The position numbers were made by a program, and so were the translations under genes. This document shows, one piece after another, positions 25,000 through 34,129 of a stretch of DNA of 64,000 nt; position 1 is the stretch's first letter, and each line of letters begins with the position of its first letter. The notes under the pieces were generated by a model that had not been told where the DNA came from, ran no database searches, and saw only the letters and a list, made by a program, of their open reading frames with translations. Location of the stretch: positions 179,110 through 243,109 of the forward strand of contig CAJTEM010000001.1 of the NCBI GenBank assembly GCA_910575255.1, given 5' to 3'. The stretch is from Lachnospiraceae bacterium (GTDB lineage Bacteria > Bacillota > Clostridia > Lachnospirales > Lachnospiraceae).

Positions 25000-26430
25000 A
25001 TGGCGAATATTTTACAGGTGACAACGCCGAGTCTGAATACTGATAATCGTAATATATTAAATCCGCAGGATCCACGGCAGGCGGGCCAGGCAGTCCATAA
25101 TCCGGTAGATCCCACCCGGGTGGTGCGGGCTGACGGTAAGGACGGCGAGCAGACAGGAGCCAATACGCAGGATGCTTTGCTCAGTGTGCTGGATTATGAC
25201 AGCAACTACGGGGCCTTTGTCAAGGGCCTGGGTGAGAATGGGAATCTGTCAGCAGTCATGGAACGTCTTTTGTTTGGCGATATGGCAGGGCTGCGCGGGG
25301 CGGAACAGGCTGAGGTAAGCGCTCTTGTCGAGAGGTTTTTGATGTCCATGCGTATGGACTCGCCGGAAGACCTGCTGCAATATCTGCAGGGACAGGGAGA
25401 GCTGCAGGCCAGATTTGCGGGAGATTTTTTCAATAAGCTCCGCTCGCTTTTATCACAGAGTCCCTCGGACCGCCTGAAGGAGGCTGTTCTGGCATTTTTG
25501 AAAGGGTACAATGATTTTTCTTCCGGAGCGCACCTGTTGCAGCAGATGCGTTCCCTGACTGAGGATATTGAGCAGCTGCTGCTGCGTGCCTATCGGGAAG
25601 AATTCCGCGGGCTGGCGGATTCTATGAACTGGGATGCCCAGAATGGGGATACAGAAGGGAATGCGGGTATCCTGAACCAGAGGCTGATCCCCTTTTTATC
25701 TTCTTATATTTCGCGTACTCATGATTACGGGGCTGTCCGGGAAGCGACAATGCTCCTGATTTTTCATGCCGTCCGGTATGAGAACGGGGATAAGGGGCGG
25801 CTGTTTGGCCTCTTTGACAATATGCTGGGCAACCGCGATTTCGGCCGCCTGTTTAAGGGGGATGCGGAGGCGGACATGGAACAGCTCTTGATGAACGGGG
25901 CCAGGGAGAGCCATCCCCCGCTTTCGGAGTTTGCGGATAATCTGGCAACCCTGCTTTTAAAGGGGGCCAACGGACACGGAGGCCTGGAGAACGTACAGCA
26001 GTTTTACAATATCATGAACGGTATGCTGATCAATGAAAGCGTTTATATGCCGCTGCTGCATTTTATCCTTCCTTTCCAGTATGAAGAGAATAATGTGATG
26101 TCGGAGATGTGGGTTGATCCGGATGCCAGGAAGGATAATGAGGATGAGGGGAGAAAGATCAAACTGTTTTTGAAGTTTGATATTCAGAATGTAGGGAAGT
26201 TCGAGCTGGTAATGACCTTGCAGAACCGTCAGTCCCGTGTCCAGCTTTTTGTCCCGCCCCAGTTAGCGAAGCAGGAGAAGCAGATCCAGGCCGGGGTGGC
26301 GGATATCCTGAAGAGGAACGGGATCCGTTTCAGCCAGCTGCTGGTAAGGGAGAGAGTCCGGGACCGGAGGGTGGATGAGGTTTTTCCGGAGATTCGGGAG
26401 AAGGAGAGGACAATCAATGTCAGAATTTGA
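25000..26430 (+). CDS. FliK-like (YlqG-type) flagellar protein
   Basis: A 476-residue protein whose C-terminal 110 residues (KIKLFLKFDIQNVGKFELVM, then SRVQLFVPP) resemble the FliK C-domain that talks to FlhB during the export specificity switch. The middle is helical and the first 55 residues are disordered. The next gene encodes a free FlhB C-domain, and the pair copies the Bacillus ylqG-ylqH arrangement. It is a long shot as the real hook-length ruler, since hook genes are not in this window. It is first in a seven-gene operon behind a sigma-28-like site. ATG is behind GGAGG. Confidence 0.6.
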   Translation: MANILQVTTPSLNTDNRNILNPQDPRQAGQAVHNPVDPTRVVRADGKDGEQTGANTQDALLSVLDYDSNYGAFVKGLGENGNLSAVMERLLFGDMAGLRGAEQAEVSALVERFLMSMRMDSPEDLLQYLQGQGELQARFAGDFFNKLRSLLSQSPSDRLKEAVLAFLKGYNDFSSGAHLLQQMRSLTEDIEQLLLRAYREEFRGLADSMNWDAQNGDTEGNAGILNQRLIPFLSSYISRTHDYGAVREATMLLIFHAVRYENGDKGRLFGLFDNMLGNRDFGRLFKGDAEADMEQLLMNGARESHPPLSEFADNLATLLLKGANGHGGLENVQQFYNIMNGMLINESVYMPLLHFILPFQYEENNVMSEMWVDPDARKDNEDEGRKIKLFLKFDIQNVGKFELVMTLQNRQSRVQLFVPPQLAKQEKQIQAGVADILKRNGIRFSQLLVRERVRDRRVDEVFPEIREKERTINVRI

Positions 26431-26764
26431 TGATTTGATGCGGCAGAAGGCGGTTGCCCTGAAGTATAATCCGGAGAAGAACGGGGCGCCGATTATCGTG
26501 GCCTCTGGTATGGGATATCTGGCGGAAAAGATCACAGAGACTGCCATGGAAGCAGGGGTTCCGGTTTATGAGGATAATTCATTGGCGACGCTGCTGACCC
26601 AGCTGCAGCTGGGGGCGGAGATTCCCCAGGAGCTGTATCAGGCAATTGTAGATATTTACATCTATTTCCTGGGGTATGTGCCGGGACAGGAACCGGAGGA
26701 GGCCGGGGCTGAGGAAGAACCTGCGGAAGTGGGGGGAGAGCCGGAGGCGCCGGCTGGGAACTGA
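26417..26764 (+). CDS. FlhB C-terminal-domain homolog (YlqH-type)
   Basis: A 115-residue soluble protein, starting at ATG 26417 behind GGAGAGG and overlapping the previous gene by 14 bases. It matches the cytoplasmic domain of the export-gate protein FlhB without the membrane part: AVALKYNPEKNGAPIIVASG, then LAEKITETAMEAGVPVYEDN. The NPTH autocleavage motif of FlhB is absent, consistent with free FlhB-C proteins. The last 30 residues are Glu/Pro-rich. It probably binds the FliK-like partner or modulates export. Confidence 0.85.
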   Translation: MSEFDDLMRQKAVALKYNPEKNGAPIIVASGMGYLAEKITETAMEAGVPVYEDNSLATLLTQLQLGAEIPQELYQAIVDIYIYFLGYVPGQEPEEAGAEEEPAEVGGEPEAPAGN

Positions 26765-26830
26765 GGCCGGGATACAAGGCTTTTGCCTTTCCCGGCAGGA
26801 GATTGCTGGTTCAGGATACAGGAGGTTTTT

Positions 26831-28207
26831 ATGATTTACAGAATAAAGAAAAGTGCGGCGCTGTTGTTGGCGGTATTATGTCTTCTGGCGGCAGTGCCTC
26901 TGGAGGCTTTGGCTGCCACGAAGCCGATCAACTCGGTGAGTGTGAAGGTTTCTTCCAAGATGGAACCGGGAAGCCATCTTCCGGATATTCAGATTGGCAG
27001 CGGTTCCGCCGCTGACGGAGGAGTTACGGTGGGAGCCAGCGGCCGTTATACGGTGACAGCGGCCGAGTGGGTGGATAAGAATTCCAAGGAGATCACGGCG
27101 GGGGACGAGCCGCGGATGAAGGTAACGCTGACGCCAAGCGATGTCAGCGAGTATTATTTCCTCGCCAGCTATAAGTCCTCGAATGTGAAGATCAGCGGAG
27201 GATCCTTTGTCTCAGCCAGGAGGGATGGCGATTCCCTGGTCGTTACCCTGCGGGTAAAGGCGATCAAAGGCGATTACGATCCGCCGAAAGATGCCTACTG
27301 GAATGAGAAAAATCTTGGCGAGGCGCGCTGGGATAAGCCAGAGAATGATTCCGGCTATTATGAGCTTCAGCTCCTTCGGGATGAGAAGAACGTACATAAG
27401 GTGGCAAAGGTGTCCGGCAAGAGCTATAATTTTTACCCGTATATGACAAAAGAGGGAGAATATACCTTTAAGGTGCGTACGATTCCGGGAAATGAGGAAC
27501 AGACGAAATACGGAAAAAAGAGCGACTGGGTGGAGTCCGGAGAACTGGAGATCACAGATCGCTATGTTTCCGACGGGAAGGGACAGCAGTCGAAGGATTC
27601 TTCTGTGGTCAAAGGCACCACGGGCAAGGTCGGCTGGTTCGAGGAAGGCGGCGTATGGGGATATCGTTATCCGGACGGCCGCCTGTACCAGGACTGCTGG
27701 CAGGAGATCGACGGCTACTGGTATTATTTCAATGCGGACGGGAACATGCTTACAGGCTGGCAGTCGATCGGAGGAAAGCGCTTTTACCTGCATGGCAGCG
27801 GGCAGATGGCGCTTGGCTGGGTGCGGATCTCTGACCTCTGGTATTATTTCCGGCCGGAGACCGAGGGAGAGGAGCCGAAGGGTTCCCTGGTATCTCCGGG
27901 CTGGCGGGTGATCGGACCCTATTATTATTACTTTAATGAGGATGGAAGCCTGTATACGGGCTGGCTGCGGGAGGGAGATAAGCTTTATTACCTGAACACG
28001 GTGGACAACAGCCTTCAGGGCGCGATGTTTACCGGCTGGATCCGCAGGGACGAGAAGACTTATTTTGCAGACTCGAACGGGGAGATCCTGGAGGGCTGGA
28101 ACCAGATTGACGGTTCCTGGCATTATTTTTATCCAGGCACCGGAGAGATGGCGCATGATACGACAATAGACAGTTTTTATATTGATTCGGACGGGATATG
28201 GAGATAG
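26831..28207 (+). CDS. Secreted protein with choline-binding-type wall repeats
   Basis: About 458 residues, starting at ATG 26831 behind AGGAGG. A clear signal peptide spans residues 1-28 (SAALLLAVLCLLAAVPLEAL, cleavage after ALA). Residues about 30-245 form a beta-rich region without a recognised enzyme. From about 265 to the end there are repeats of the GWxxxxGxWYYF type (YWYYFNADGNMLTGWQSIGG), the cell-wall/choline or glucan-binding family. Several units are imperfect. It is followed by a paralogue after 3 bp, and the operon also has a lytic transglycosylase, suggesting work in the wall around the flagellum or at the surface. Confidence 0.85.
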   Translation: MIYRIKKSAALLLAVLCLLAAVPLEALAATKPINSVSVKVSSKMEPGSHLPDIQIGSGSAADGGVTVGASGRYTVTAAEWVDKNSKEITAGDEPRMKVTLTPSDVSEYYFLASYKSSNVKISGGSFVSARRDGDSLVVTLRVKAIKGDYDPPKDAYWNEKNLGEARWDKPENDSGYYELQLLRDEKNVHKVAKVSGKSYNFYPYMTKEGEYTFKVRTIPGNEEQTKYGKKSDWVESGELEITDRYVSDGKGQQSKDSSVVKGTTGKVGWFEEGGVWGYRYPDGRLYQDCWQEIDGYWYYFNADGNMLTGWQSIGGKRFYLHGSGQMALGWVRISDLWYYFRPETEGEEPKGSLVSPGWRVIGPYYYYFNEDGSLYTGWLREGDKLYYLNTVDNSLQGAMFTGWIRRDEKTYFADSNGEILEGWNQIDGSWHYFYPGTGEMAHDTTIDSFYIDSDGIWR

Positions 28208-28210
28208 GCG

Positions 28211-29533
28211 ATGTCTGACAGAAGTGAGGTAGGGCAGAGAATGCAGGGAAGGAACAGGTTAGAGCCGGGACGGCTTGGAAGAGCGGCAAAAGCGGGGATG
28301 AGCCTGTTTGCGGCGTTGGCCATGGCTGCAGGGATGGCGGTCTCGGGCTATGGAGCGGAGTCCAGTGTCATCGAAAGTCTTTCGGTTACGTTCAAGACGA
28401 CATACGGGGAACCGGAGGAGATTCCGGATCCGGAGATCAGCATCAGCGGAGGCGGGTGCACTCTGGGAGACATCCAGTTCCGCACGGATTATGACAGGTG
28501 GAAGCCGGGGAAGAAGGTTCGGGTAGAGCTGACGGTTCATGCTGACGAGGGAAAGATCTTTCCTGCCTCGATCAGCCGTTCCAAATGTAAGGTCAAGGGC
28601 GCGGAGTTTGTATCAGCGAAGGCTCTGGATAACGATACTTTGCAGGTGAAGGTGGATTATCGTCCGGTAACGGTTCTGGGCAACACTGCGGAGGCAGGCT
28701 GGAGTTCTTCCCGGCGGAGGGCTGTCTGGAAGCCGGTGGACTATGCGCCGGGATATTCGCTGGTACTGTACGGCAATGACAAGGCGGTCAAGCGCATGAC
28801 TGTGACGGGCGCCAATTCCGTGAATCTGACAGAATTTATGGACGATGTGGATAAGACCTATTATTATGAAGTGAAGGCGATCCCGGTGACTTCTGACGAG
28901 AAGAAATATCTGAAAGAAGGAGAGTTTGTCACTTCCACGGACCAGGAATTCGATGCGGATGATCTGGAGAGCTGGAACAACAGCAGTTCTTCTGGCAGCG
29001 GCGGGCCCGGAGGAAGCAGCAGCGGCAGCAGTGCGGGACCGGGCGGCGGCCCGGGGGACGGCGGAGCCATCCGCGGAAACAATTATATCCTGCCCGACGG
29101 GAGAAAAGATACCAGCACCTGGAAGAAGGTGTCGAACCGCTGGTACTATTTCGACCAGAATGGGAATATGACAAAGGGCTGGCAGAATATCAACGGATTC
29201 TGGTATTACATGAATGATAACGGTGAGATGCAGACCGGATGGGTCAATCCGTCCGGGGATTCCTGGTATTATATGAACGAGAACGGCGGTATGAGTACGG
29301 GCTGGATCCAGCCGCATCCGGGAGAGTGGTATTATCTGGACGGATCCGGCAATATGCAGCGCGGTTGGGTTCTGCTTGACGGCAAATGGTACTATCTGGA
29401 CGGAAGCGGACGGATGCAGCGGGGCTGGGTTCAGGTATCCGGCAAGCGGTATTATCTGAACAGCGACGGGAGTATGGCAAGCAATACTACGGTGGACGGC
29501 CGCAGGCTGGGAGCCGACGGAGCAGAGGAATAG
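28211..29533 (+). CDS. Second secreted wall-repeat protein
   Basis: A 440-residue paralogue of the preceding gene. ATG 28211 is 3 bp after its stop; ATG 28241 is an alternative. A signal peptide lies at about residues 25-49 (MSLFAALAMAAGMAVSGYGA). A beta-rich domain (50-255) is followed by a Gly/Ser linker (about 257-290), then about six wall-binding repeats of 19-22 residues (NRWYYFDQNGNMTKGWQNIN). The repeats are more regular than in the neighbour. No catalytic domain is visible. Co-transcription suggests a shared surface or wall-anchoring role. Confidence 0.85.
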   Translation: MSDRSEVGQRMQGRNRLEPGRLGRAAKAGMSLFAALAMAAGMAVSGYGAESSVIESLSVTFKTTYGEPEEIPDPEISISGGGCTLGDIQFRTDYDRWKPGKKVRVELTVHADEGKIFPASISRSKCKVKGAEFVSAKALDNDTLQVKVDYRPVTVLGNTAEAGWSSSRRRAVWKPVDYAPGYSLVLYGNDKAVKRMTVTGANSVNLTEFMDDVDKTYYYEVKAIPVTSDEKKYLKEGEFVTSTDQEFDADDLESWNNSSSSGSGGPGGSSSGSSAGPGGGPGDGGAIRGNNYILPDGRKDTSTWKKVSNRWYYFDQNGNMTKGWQNINGFWYYMNDNGEMQTGWVNPSGDSWYYMNENGGMSTGWIQPHPGEWYYLDGSGNMQRGWVLLDGKWYYLDGSGRMQRGWVQVSGKRYYLNSDGSMASNTTVDGRRLGADGAEE

Positions 29534-29590
29534 GGACTCTTTGTTCAGGAGTCATGAGGATAAAATAAGGAAGAAAGAGGACAGGATATC

Positions 29591-30430
29591 ATGGGTTTGG
29601 TAACTTCGGTAGCGCCGCTGGAGGCATTACAGGTACAGAAGGTACAGGATACACAGAATCAATATACAACACAGTCTGCCGGGGCAGAGAAAACCAATGG
29701 AAGTTTTCAGAATATATTCAGGAATGTGAGCCAGGGCATTTCCGAGAGCATGGATTCCATTTTTGAGGAGGCTGCTTTGCGGTATCAGGTTCCTTTGAAT
29801 CTGATTAAGGCAGTGGCCAAGGCGGAGTCTGATTTCAATACCAATGCGGTCTCTAAGGCAGGGGCAATCGGGGTGATGCAGCTGATGCCGTCGACTGCCC
29901 GGTCACTGGGAGTTACGGATCCCTATGACGCACGTCAGAACATTATGGGGGGGACGAAGTATCTGAAGGAGAATCTGGAACGGTTCGGAGGGGACGTCAG
30001 TCTGGCTCTTGCCGCTTATAATGCAGGGCCGAACAGTGTTCAGAAATATGGCGGTATCCCGCCTTACAAAGAGACGCAGAATTATGTCAGAAAGGTTACC
30101 TCTTATATGGGGGGAGAACCGATTTATTCGGGAAAGATGGTCAACAGCGGGACGAATCGTATGGGAAGCCTTTACGGAGATACTTACGGACAGCTGGCCG
30201 GACTCTATGGGGGAAGCCTTTATGGAACATCCGCCTATAATCCTCTGGCCGGCTTATACGGAATGTCTATGGCCGGAGGGATGGATCTTACCGGACTTCT
30301 TGGCAGTGCAACCGAGGGGGAAGGGGATACCATAACGATGGATAAGGCGAGCTATGCCAGCCTGATTCAGCTATTGCGGATGCAGATGATGATGAATGCC
30401 AGCAGAGAGGTCGGCTCGATTACATTATAA
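29591..30430 (+). CDS. Lytic transglycosylase (SLT domain)
   Basis: A 279-residue protein with a Slt70-like catalytic domain at about 55-180: the catalytic Glu is in [11 protein letters not shown], followed by [16 protein letters not shown] and [13 protein letters not shown], the hallmark set. The enzyme cleaves peptidoglycan glycan strands non-hydrolytically. There is no N-terminal signal peptide. The first 40 residues are polar and flagellar-secretion-like, so export through the flagellar apparatus is possible. The C-terminal 80 residues are Gly/Tyr/Leu/Met-rich. It lies in the operon with two wall-binding proteins. Confidence 0.92.
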   Translation: MGLVTSVAPLEALQVQKVQDTQNQYTTQSAGAEKTNGSFQNIFRNVSQGISESMDSIFEEAALRYQVPLNLIKAVAKAESDFNTNAVSKAGAIGVMQLMPSTARSLGVTDPYDARQNIMGGTKYLKENLERFGGDVSLALAAYNAGPNSVQKYGGIPPYKETQNYVRKVTSYMGGEPIYSGKMVNSGTNRMGSLYGDTYGQLAGLYGGSLYGTSAYNPLAGLYGMSMAGGMDLTGLLGSATEGEGDTITMDKASYASLIQLLRMQMMMNASREVGSITL

Positions 30431-30451
30431 CAGGGAAGGGTGGGCTGTGTC

Positions 30452-31075
30452 ATGAGATTAAGGGATTGTGAGCGCTGCCTGGTATATGGAACCGATAACC
30501 GGCCATTGTCCAGAGCCAGAGTGGAGATCGATAACGAGATGGGAATCCGGCTGTTTTTCCGGAATCCGAAGCTCCGCAGTGTCCGGTTCCGGACAACGAT
30601 TGATTTTTATGACCGCTCTCAGGGGGTGGTGCGCTGCCGCTGTGAGCTGGTGATTCAGAGGAATTCCTATCCGAACAGGATGAAGGAACCCTGGATGGCG
30701 GATTGTGAAATTCTGGATATCGAGGAGATATTCCAGCGGCAGAAGGATCTGCGGGTAGATGTCCAGCTGTGGATGGAATTTCAGACAGAGTCGGGCTGGT
30801 TCTTTTCCGGCACGATCCGCAATATCAGTGCGGGAGGGATTCTTTTATCTACTCCTCAGGTGCTGAAAAAGGATGATCTTCTGTCATTCCGTTACCGGTT
30901 TGGTACAGAGGACTGTGAGGTAAAGGCAAAGGTGCTGCGGCCGGGGGGACTGGTACGTGGAGAATATACGTATGGATGTCAGTTTCAGAGGCTGTCTCTG
31001 GAATCAGAGGCTGCCATAAGAAAGTTCGTTTTTGCCAAACAGGTAGAAAAGCAGAATAAGAAGGGAAGAGAATAG
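30452..31075 (+). CDS. PilZ-domain protein (YcgR-like)
   Basis: About 207 residues, starting at ATG 30452 (a GTG at 30440 is possible). The N-terminal YcgR-type region (1-95) is followed by a PilZ domain (about 100-190). The NxSxxG motif is present as RNISAGG. The upstream Arg motif appears as RQKDLRVDV, with one residue more between the two Arg than the usual RxxxR. PilZ proteins bind c-di-GMP and, as YcgR/DgrA, slow the flagellar motor. Being in this flagellar operon supports a motor-brake or wall-related effector role. Confidence 0.85.
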   Translation: MRLRDCERCLVYGTDNRPLSRARVEIDNEMGIRLFFRNPKLRSVRFRTTIDFYDRSQGVVRCRCELVIQRNSYPNRMKEPWMADCEILDIEEIFQRQKDLRVDVQLWMEFQTESGWFFSGTIRNISAGGILLSTPQVLKKDDLLSFRYRFGTEDCEVKAKVLRPGGLVRGEYTYGCQFQRLSLESEAAIRKFVFAKQVEKQNKKGRE

Positions 31076-31082
31076 AAGCGAG

Positions 31083-32162
31083 ATGAAGATCAATCTGGTA
31101 ATGATTGTCAGGAATGAGGAGCGTTCTCTGGAACGCTGTCTGCGGACGGTAGAGGGACTGGTGGACAAAAAAATTGTGGTGGATACCGGTTCGACGGACA
31201 GGACAGCGGAGATTGCAAAGGAAATGGGGGCAGAGGTGCATTCCTTTACTTGGGCGGATGATTTTTCCGCTGCCCGCAATTATGCCCTGGATCAGTCGGA
31301 TGGTGACTGGAATCTGGTTCTGGACGGTGACGAGTACCTCAGGGCAACCACCCGTGACAGGCTGGAGGAGGCGCTGTCCGGCAGGGAGGGAAGATGGCTG
31401 GGCTGTATCACGAGATATGATTCCTTCCGGAATGAGGACGGAATCAGTATGAGCACGGCTATTCTTCCAAGACTGCTCCCGAAGGGGATCCGTTATGAAG
31501 GCGAGATCCATGAACAGCCGGCAGGAGATTATCCATGCTATATGATTCCGCTGCAGGCGGATCACGACGGTTATCTTTATGCCGATAAGGGGGAGAGGAA
31601 TCTTCCTTATCTGAGGCGGGCAGTTGAGCAGCATCCCCAGGATGCATATTATATATTTCAGCTGGCTGATACCTTGCGGAATCTGAAGAGGCAGGAGGAG
31701 AGCCTGCCTTATTTCCGTGAGTTTTACCGTCTGTCTGGGAAGAACGACGGTTATCGGCCAAACGGCGTGGTGCTTTATCTCTATACTCTTCTGGATCTGG
31801 CGGCGAATGAACATCTGGATGAAGCGGCTGCGGTTATTGAGAAGGAAGGGCCTGTCCTGGGAGAATGGTCGGATTTCTGTTTTGTGTGCGGACTCTTCTA
31901 TATGAAGCGTGTAATGTCAGATGTGGGGCGCTACATTGACCTGCTCCCGAATATTGAGCGGTGTTATCTGAAGTGCCTGGAGCTGGGTGAGCAGCCGGAG
32001 GCCGGCGGTGTTGTAGGCACCGGTTCCTTCCGGGCAGCATACAATCTGGGAGCCTGGTATGAAGTCTCCGGCCAGATGGACCGGGCGGCCCGCTCGTATC
32101 TGATGGCAGCGAAAGAAGGGTTTGCGCCTGCGGTGAAGAGAATCAAAAGAGGGTGGAATTGA
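31083..32162 (+). CDS. Family 2 glycosyltransferase with C-terminal helical repeats
   Basis: A 359-residue GT2 enzyme. The GT-A fold begins NLVMIVRNEERSLERCLRTV; the sugar-nucleotide motifs are VDTGSTDRT and the metal-binding LDGDEYL near residue 83. Residues about 180-355 look like TPR-type helical repeats, the layout of SunS-like and flagellin-modifying glycosyltransferases. It closes the seven-gene operon and lies next to both flagellin genes, with two related enzymes following the flagellins. Flagellin is therefore the favoured acceptor, by context only. Copy C starts about 35 bp after its stop. Confidence 0.85.
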   Translation: MKINLVMIVRNEERSLERCLRTVEGLVDKKIVVDTGSTDRTAEIAKEMGAEVHSFTWADDFSAARNYALDQSDGDWNLVLDGDEYLRATTRDRLEEALSGREGRWLGCITRYDSFRNEDGISMSTAILPRLLPKGIRYEGEIHEQPAGDYPCYMIPLQADHDGYLYADKGERNLPYLRRAVEQHPQDAYYIFQLADTLRNLKRQEESLPYFREFYRLSGKNDGYRPNGVVLYLYTLLDLAANEHLDEAAAVIEKEGPVLGEWSDFCFVCGLFYMKRVMSDVGRYIDLLPNIERCYLKCLELGEQPEAGGVVGTGSFRAAYNLGAWYEVSGQMDRAARSYLMAAKEGFAPAVKRIKRGWN

Positions 32163-32198
32163 ACCGGCTGGAGGTGAGAAAGATGGCTGGAAATGATC

Positions 32199-32504
32199 CA
32201 ATGTTTAGTTAAACTTTGCCGAAAGGTACGCCTTGGAAAAAGAGGGGAGAGGCGCTCTGAAGTGGTCTGTTGTTTTTTCCGGTTTCGGGATCAAGAATTC
32301 CTAAAACCCCTGATTTTTGCTAAGAACGAAACGAAAATCCCCGAACTCGCTTCGCTCAGACAGCGGGGATTTTCGTTTCAACGCAAAACTCAGGGATTTA
32401 AGGACTTCTAAATCCCTGCAAAGTCAAAAACAGTAGACCACTTCGGAGCGCCTCTCCCCTCTTTTTCCAAGGCTGAATATTCTCAGAGTTAAACCAAATG
32501 ATGT
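32199..32504. repeat. Long-hairpin repeat, copy C (complete, opposite orientation to B)
   Basis: Bases 32230-32473 form a 244-base hairpin. The outer arms (32230-32268 with 32435-32473) pair at 38 of 39 positions. The inner arms AAAATCCCCG/CGGGGATTTT enclose the apex AACTCGCTTCGCTCAGACAG at 32344-32363. Outer-arm sequence is unrelated to that of B, D or E, yet complementarity holds. Degenerate terminal repeats (CAATGTTTAGTTAAAC, and its rough inverse near 32486-32504) bracket it. The stretch 32505-32697 holds nothing recognised apart from an AT-rich region before the flagellin promoter. Confidence 0.85.
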
Positions 32505-32697
32505 TGGATTATTTTCAGTTGTTTTTCTCTGCCCTTTCAAGGCTAAATATTGTCAATGGCTAATAAACAAAAACTTGCGTTTATCGTTTGTCAGATGTTC
32601 TTATCTGAAAACGGAAGGGTTTTATACCCTTCCGGAATGAATGTTGACAGGCAGATGTGAAAGAAAAGTGAAAACTGAAAAAAATGCAAATACACTC

Positions 32698-32725
32698 TTA
32701 TGTAAGCCGGAAATCCTGCCGATAT
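32698..32725 (+). promoter_or_regulatory. Sigma-28 promoter of first flagellin
   Basis: TTAT, 16 bases, GCCGATAT. The -10 is consensus. Downstream at 32754-32780 a 7-bp hairpin (TGCGGCT/AGCCGCA) sits in the leader, ahead of the GGAAGGTGG ribosome site. Confidence 0.75.
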
Positions 32726-32815
32726 TATAATCAACAGATAAAAATATAAGAGTTGCGGCTTTGCACGGCCAACAGCCGCATGATGAACTGTATTGATGGA
32801 AGGTGGTTGGTTAAT

Positions 32816-33664
32816 ATGGTCATACAGAATAATATAGCAGGATTTAACGCTTCCAGGAACAAGGGGATTACAGAGGGCAAGATGCGGAAGTCTCTGGAGA
32901 AGCTTTCCTCCGGATACCGTATCAACCGGGCCGGTGACGATGCTGCCGGGCTGGCGATTTCAGAGCTGATGCGGAATCAGATCACGGCTCTCGATCAGGC
33001 AATGCGGAATGTGAATGACGGGATCAGTATGACTTCGACCGGCGAGGGTGCGCTGTCCGAGGTGCACTCCATGCTGGGAAGGCTGAAGACTCTGGCCATC
33101 CAGTCAGCGAACGGCACCTATACCACTCTGGCACGCGAGAATCTGGATGCCGAGCGGATGCAGCTTCTGGATGAGATTGACCGGATTGGACAGACGTCGG
33201 ATTTTGACGAGATTCCTTTGTTTGACGCAACTTCGGCGCTGCCTACGGATTATGTTCCGCCGGAGAAAAAGGATGACATTACCTTGCAGATCGGTGCGTC
33301 CGGAGACGAGATTCTTGATGTTCCGCGGTATTATATGAGCAGTAAGGCGTTGCTGCTGGATGATACGGATTTTACCAGCCTTACGGCGTCGAATGAAGCA
33401 GTGACCAAGATCGATGAGGCGATCGAAGCGGTGGCTGATATCCGTGCCAGTTTTGGCGCGGCGCAGAATCATCTGGAGCATACTCACAACAATCTGAGCG
33501 TTACCTCTGAGAATATGACCGTATCGGAGAGCCAGATCCGCGATACGAATATGGCGGAAGAGTTCACCTCATATACGAAGGACAATATCGTCTACCAGGC
33601 TTCCAATTCGATGGTAGCGCAGGCGAACTCGGTTCCGGAGCTGATCCTGCGGTTGCTGCAGTGA
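32816..33664 (+). CDS. Flagellin (short form)
   Basis: A 282-residue flagellin starting at MVIQNNIAGFNASRNKGI (32816) behind GGAAGGTGG; the upstream extension is not flagellin-like. The N-terminal D0/D1 block (LEKLSSGYRINRAGDDAAGL) and the C-terminal block (ASNSMVAQANSVPELILRLL) are complete. The variable region is only about 100 residues, so the protein is nearly all core. It differs clearly from the second flagellin (for example MRKSLEKL, FTSYTKDNIVYQ), so it is a diverged paralogue, perhaps a minor or proximal filament subunit. Confidence 0.93.
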   Translation: MVIQNNIAGFNASRNKGITEGKMRKSLEKLSSGYRINRAGDDAAGLAISELMRNQITALDQAMRNVNDGISMTSTGEGALSEVHSMLGRLKTLAIQSANGTYTTLARENLDAERMQLLDEIDRIGQTSDFDEIPLFDATSALPTDYVPPEKKDDITLQIGASGDEILDVPRYYMSSKALLLDDTDFTSLTASNEAVTKIDEAIEAVADIRASFGAAQNHLEHTHNNLSVTSENMTVSESQIRDTNMAEEFTSYTKDNIVYQASNSMVAQANSVPELILRLLQ

Positions 33665-33762
33665 TGATGTGTTTTGGGTTATAAGCTCTGGGCTTTTTTG
33701 TCAGGCATTGACGGAAGAGGAAAAAATGGGGTCAGAGCGGCGAATAAGATAAGAGACAGAGG

Positions 33763-33805
33763 AGCAGGGGAAGGCCGCAGAGTCGGATATTTCACCCTGC
33801 TTTTT
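33763..33805 (+). terminator. Probable terminator of first flagellin
   Basis: AGCAGGG and CCCTGCT separated by 25 bases, then TTTT. The loop is long, so confidence is moderate. Confidence 0.4.
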
Positions 33806-33961
33806 GTATGGACTCTAATATTTTGTTGCTTTGCAGCGCAGCAAATCTGATGTCCTGTTGTTTAGCGGGGGAGGTGCTGATTTGGTTATATATGGATTCT
33901 GTGCATATGTATCACATGATTTTCATAAGGATTTCAGTAACTTTTTTGTTTCGGGTGGCAA

Positions 33962-34008
33962 TACCCTCAGTGGATAAAGGGCGTGTGTCCCCTTGCCCAC
34001 TGAGGGTA
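33962..34008. repeat. Hairpin abutting a family terminal-repeat remnant
   Basis: TACCCTCAGTGG pairs perfectly with CCACTGAGGGTA, and an inner AAGGG/CCCCTT extends the stem. The repeat remnant starts at its last base. The earlier stretch 33806-33961 shows no supported gene. Confidence 0.6.
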
Positions 34009-34063
34009 ATGTCAGTTGATTAAGGAAACGAGAAACACAGCCAAGGAAGCGCTTAACTTACTA
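34008..34063. repeat. Solo end of the long-hairpin family (remnant)
   Basis: AATGTCAGTTGATTAAGG, then ACACAGCCAAGGAAGCG, align with the left end of copy B (8927 onward), followed directly by CTTAAC as at B's right end. The hairpin core is missing, as after internal deletion. It lies just upstream of the second flagellin promoter. Confidence 0.55.
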
Positions 34064-34096
34064 TAGAATTTTTTGAAAAAAGAATGAAAATTATCC

Positions 34097-34123
34097 TTAA
34101 CCTTTTCTCAAAATTGACGATAT
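34097..34123 (+). promoter_or_regulatory. Sigma-28 promoter of main flagellin
   Basis: TTAA, 15 bases, GACGATAT, 135 bp upstream of the flagellin start. Confidence 0.75.
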
Positions 34124-34129
34124 ACATTC

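Noticed and set aside
33808-34023. 71-codon frame between the two flagellins
   Set aside because: No ribosome site, it overlaps the hairpin at 33962 and the element remnant, and has no recognisable sequence.
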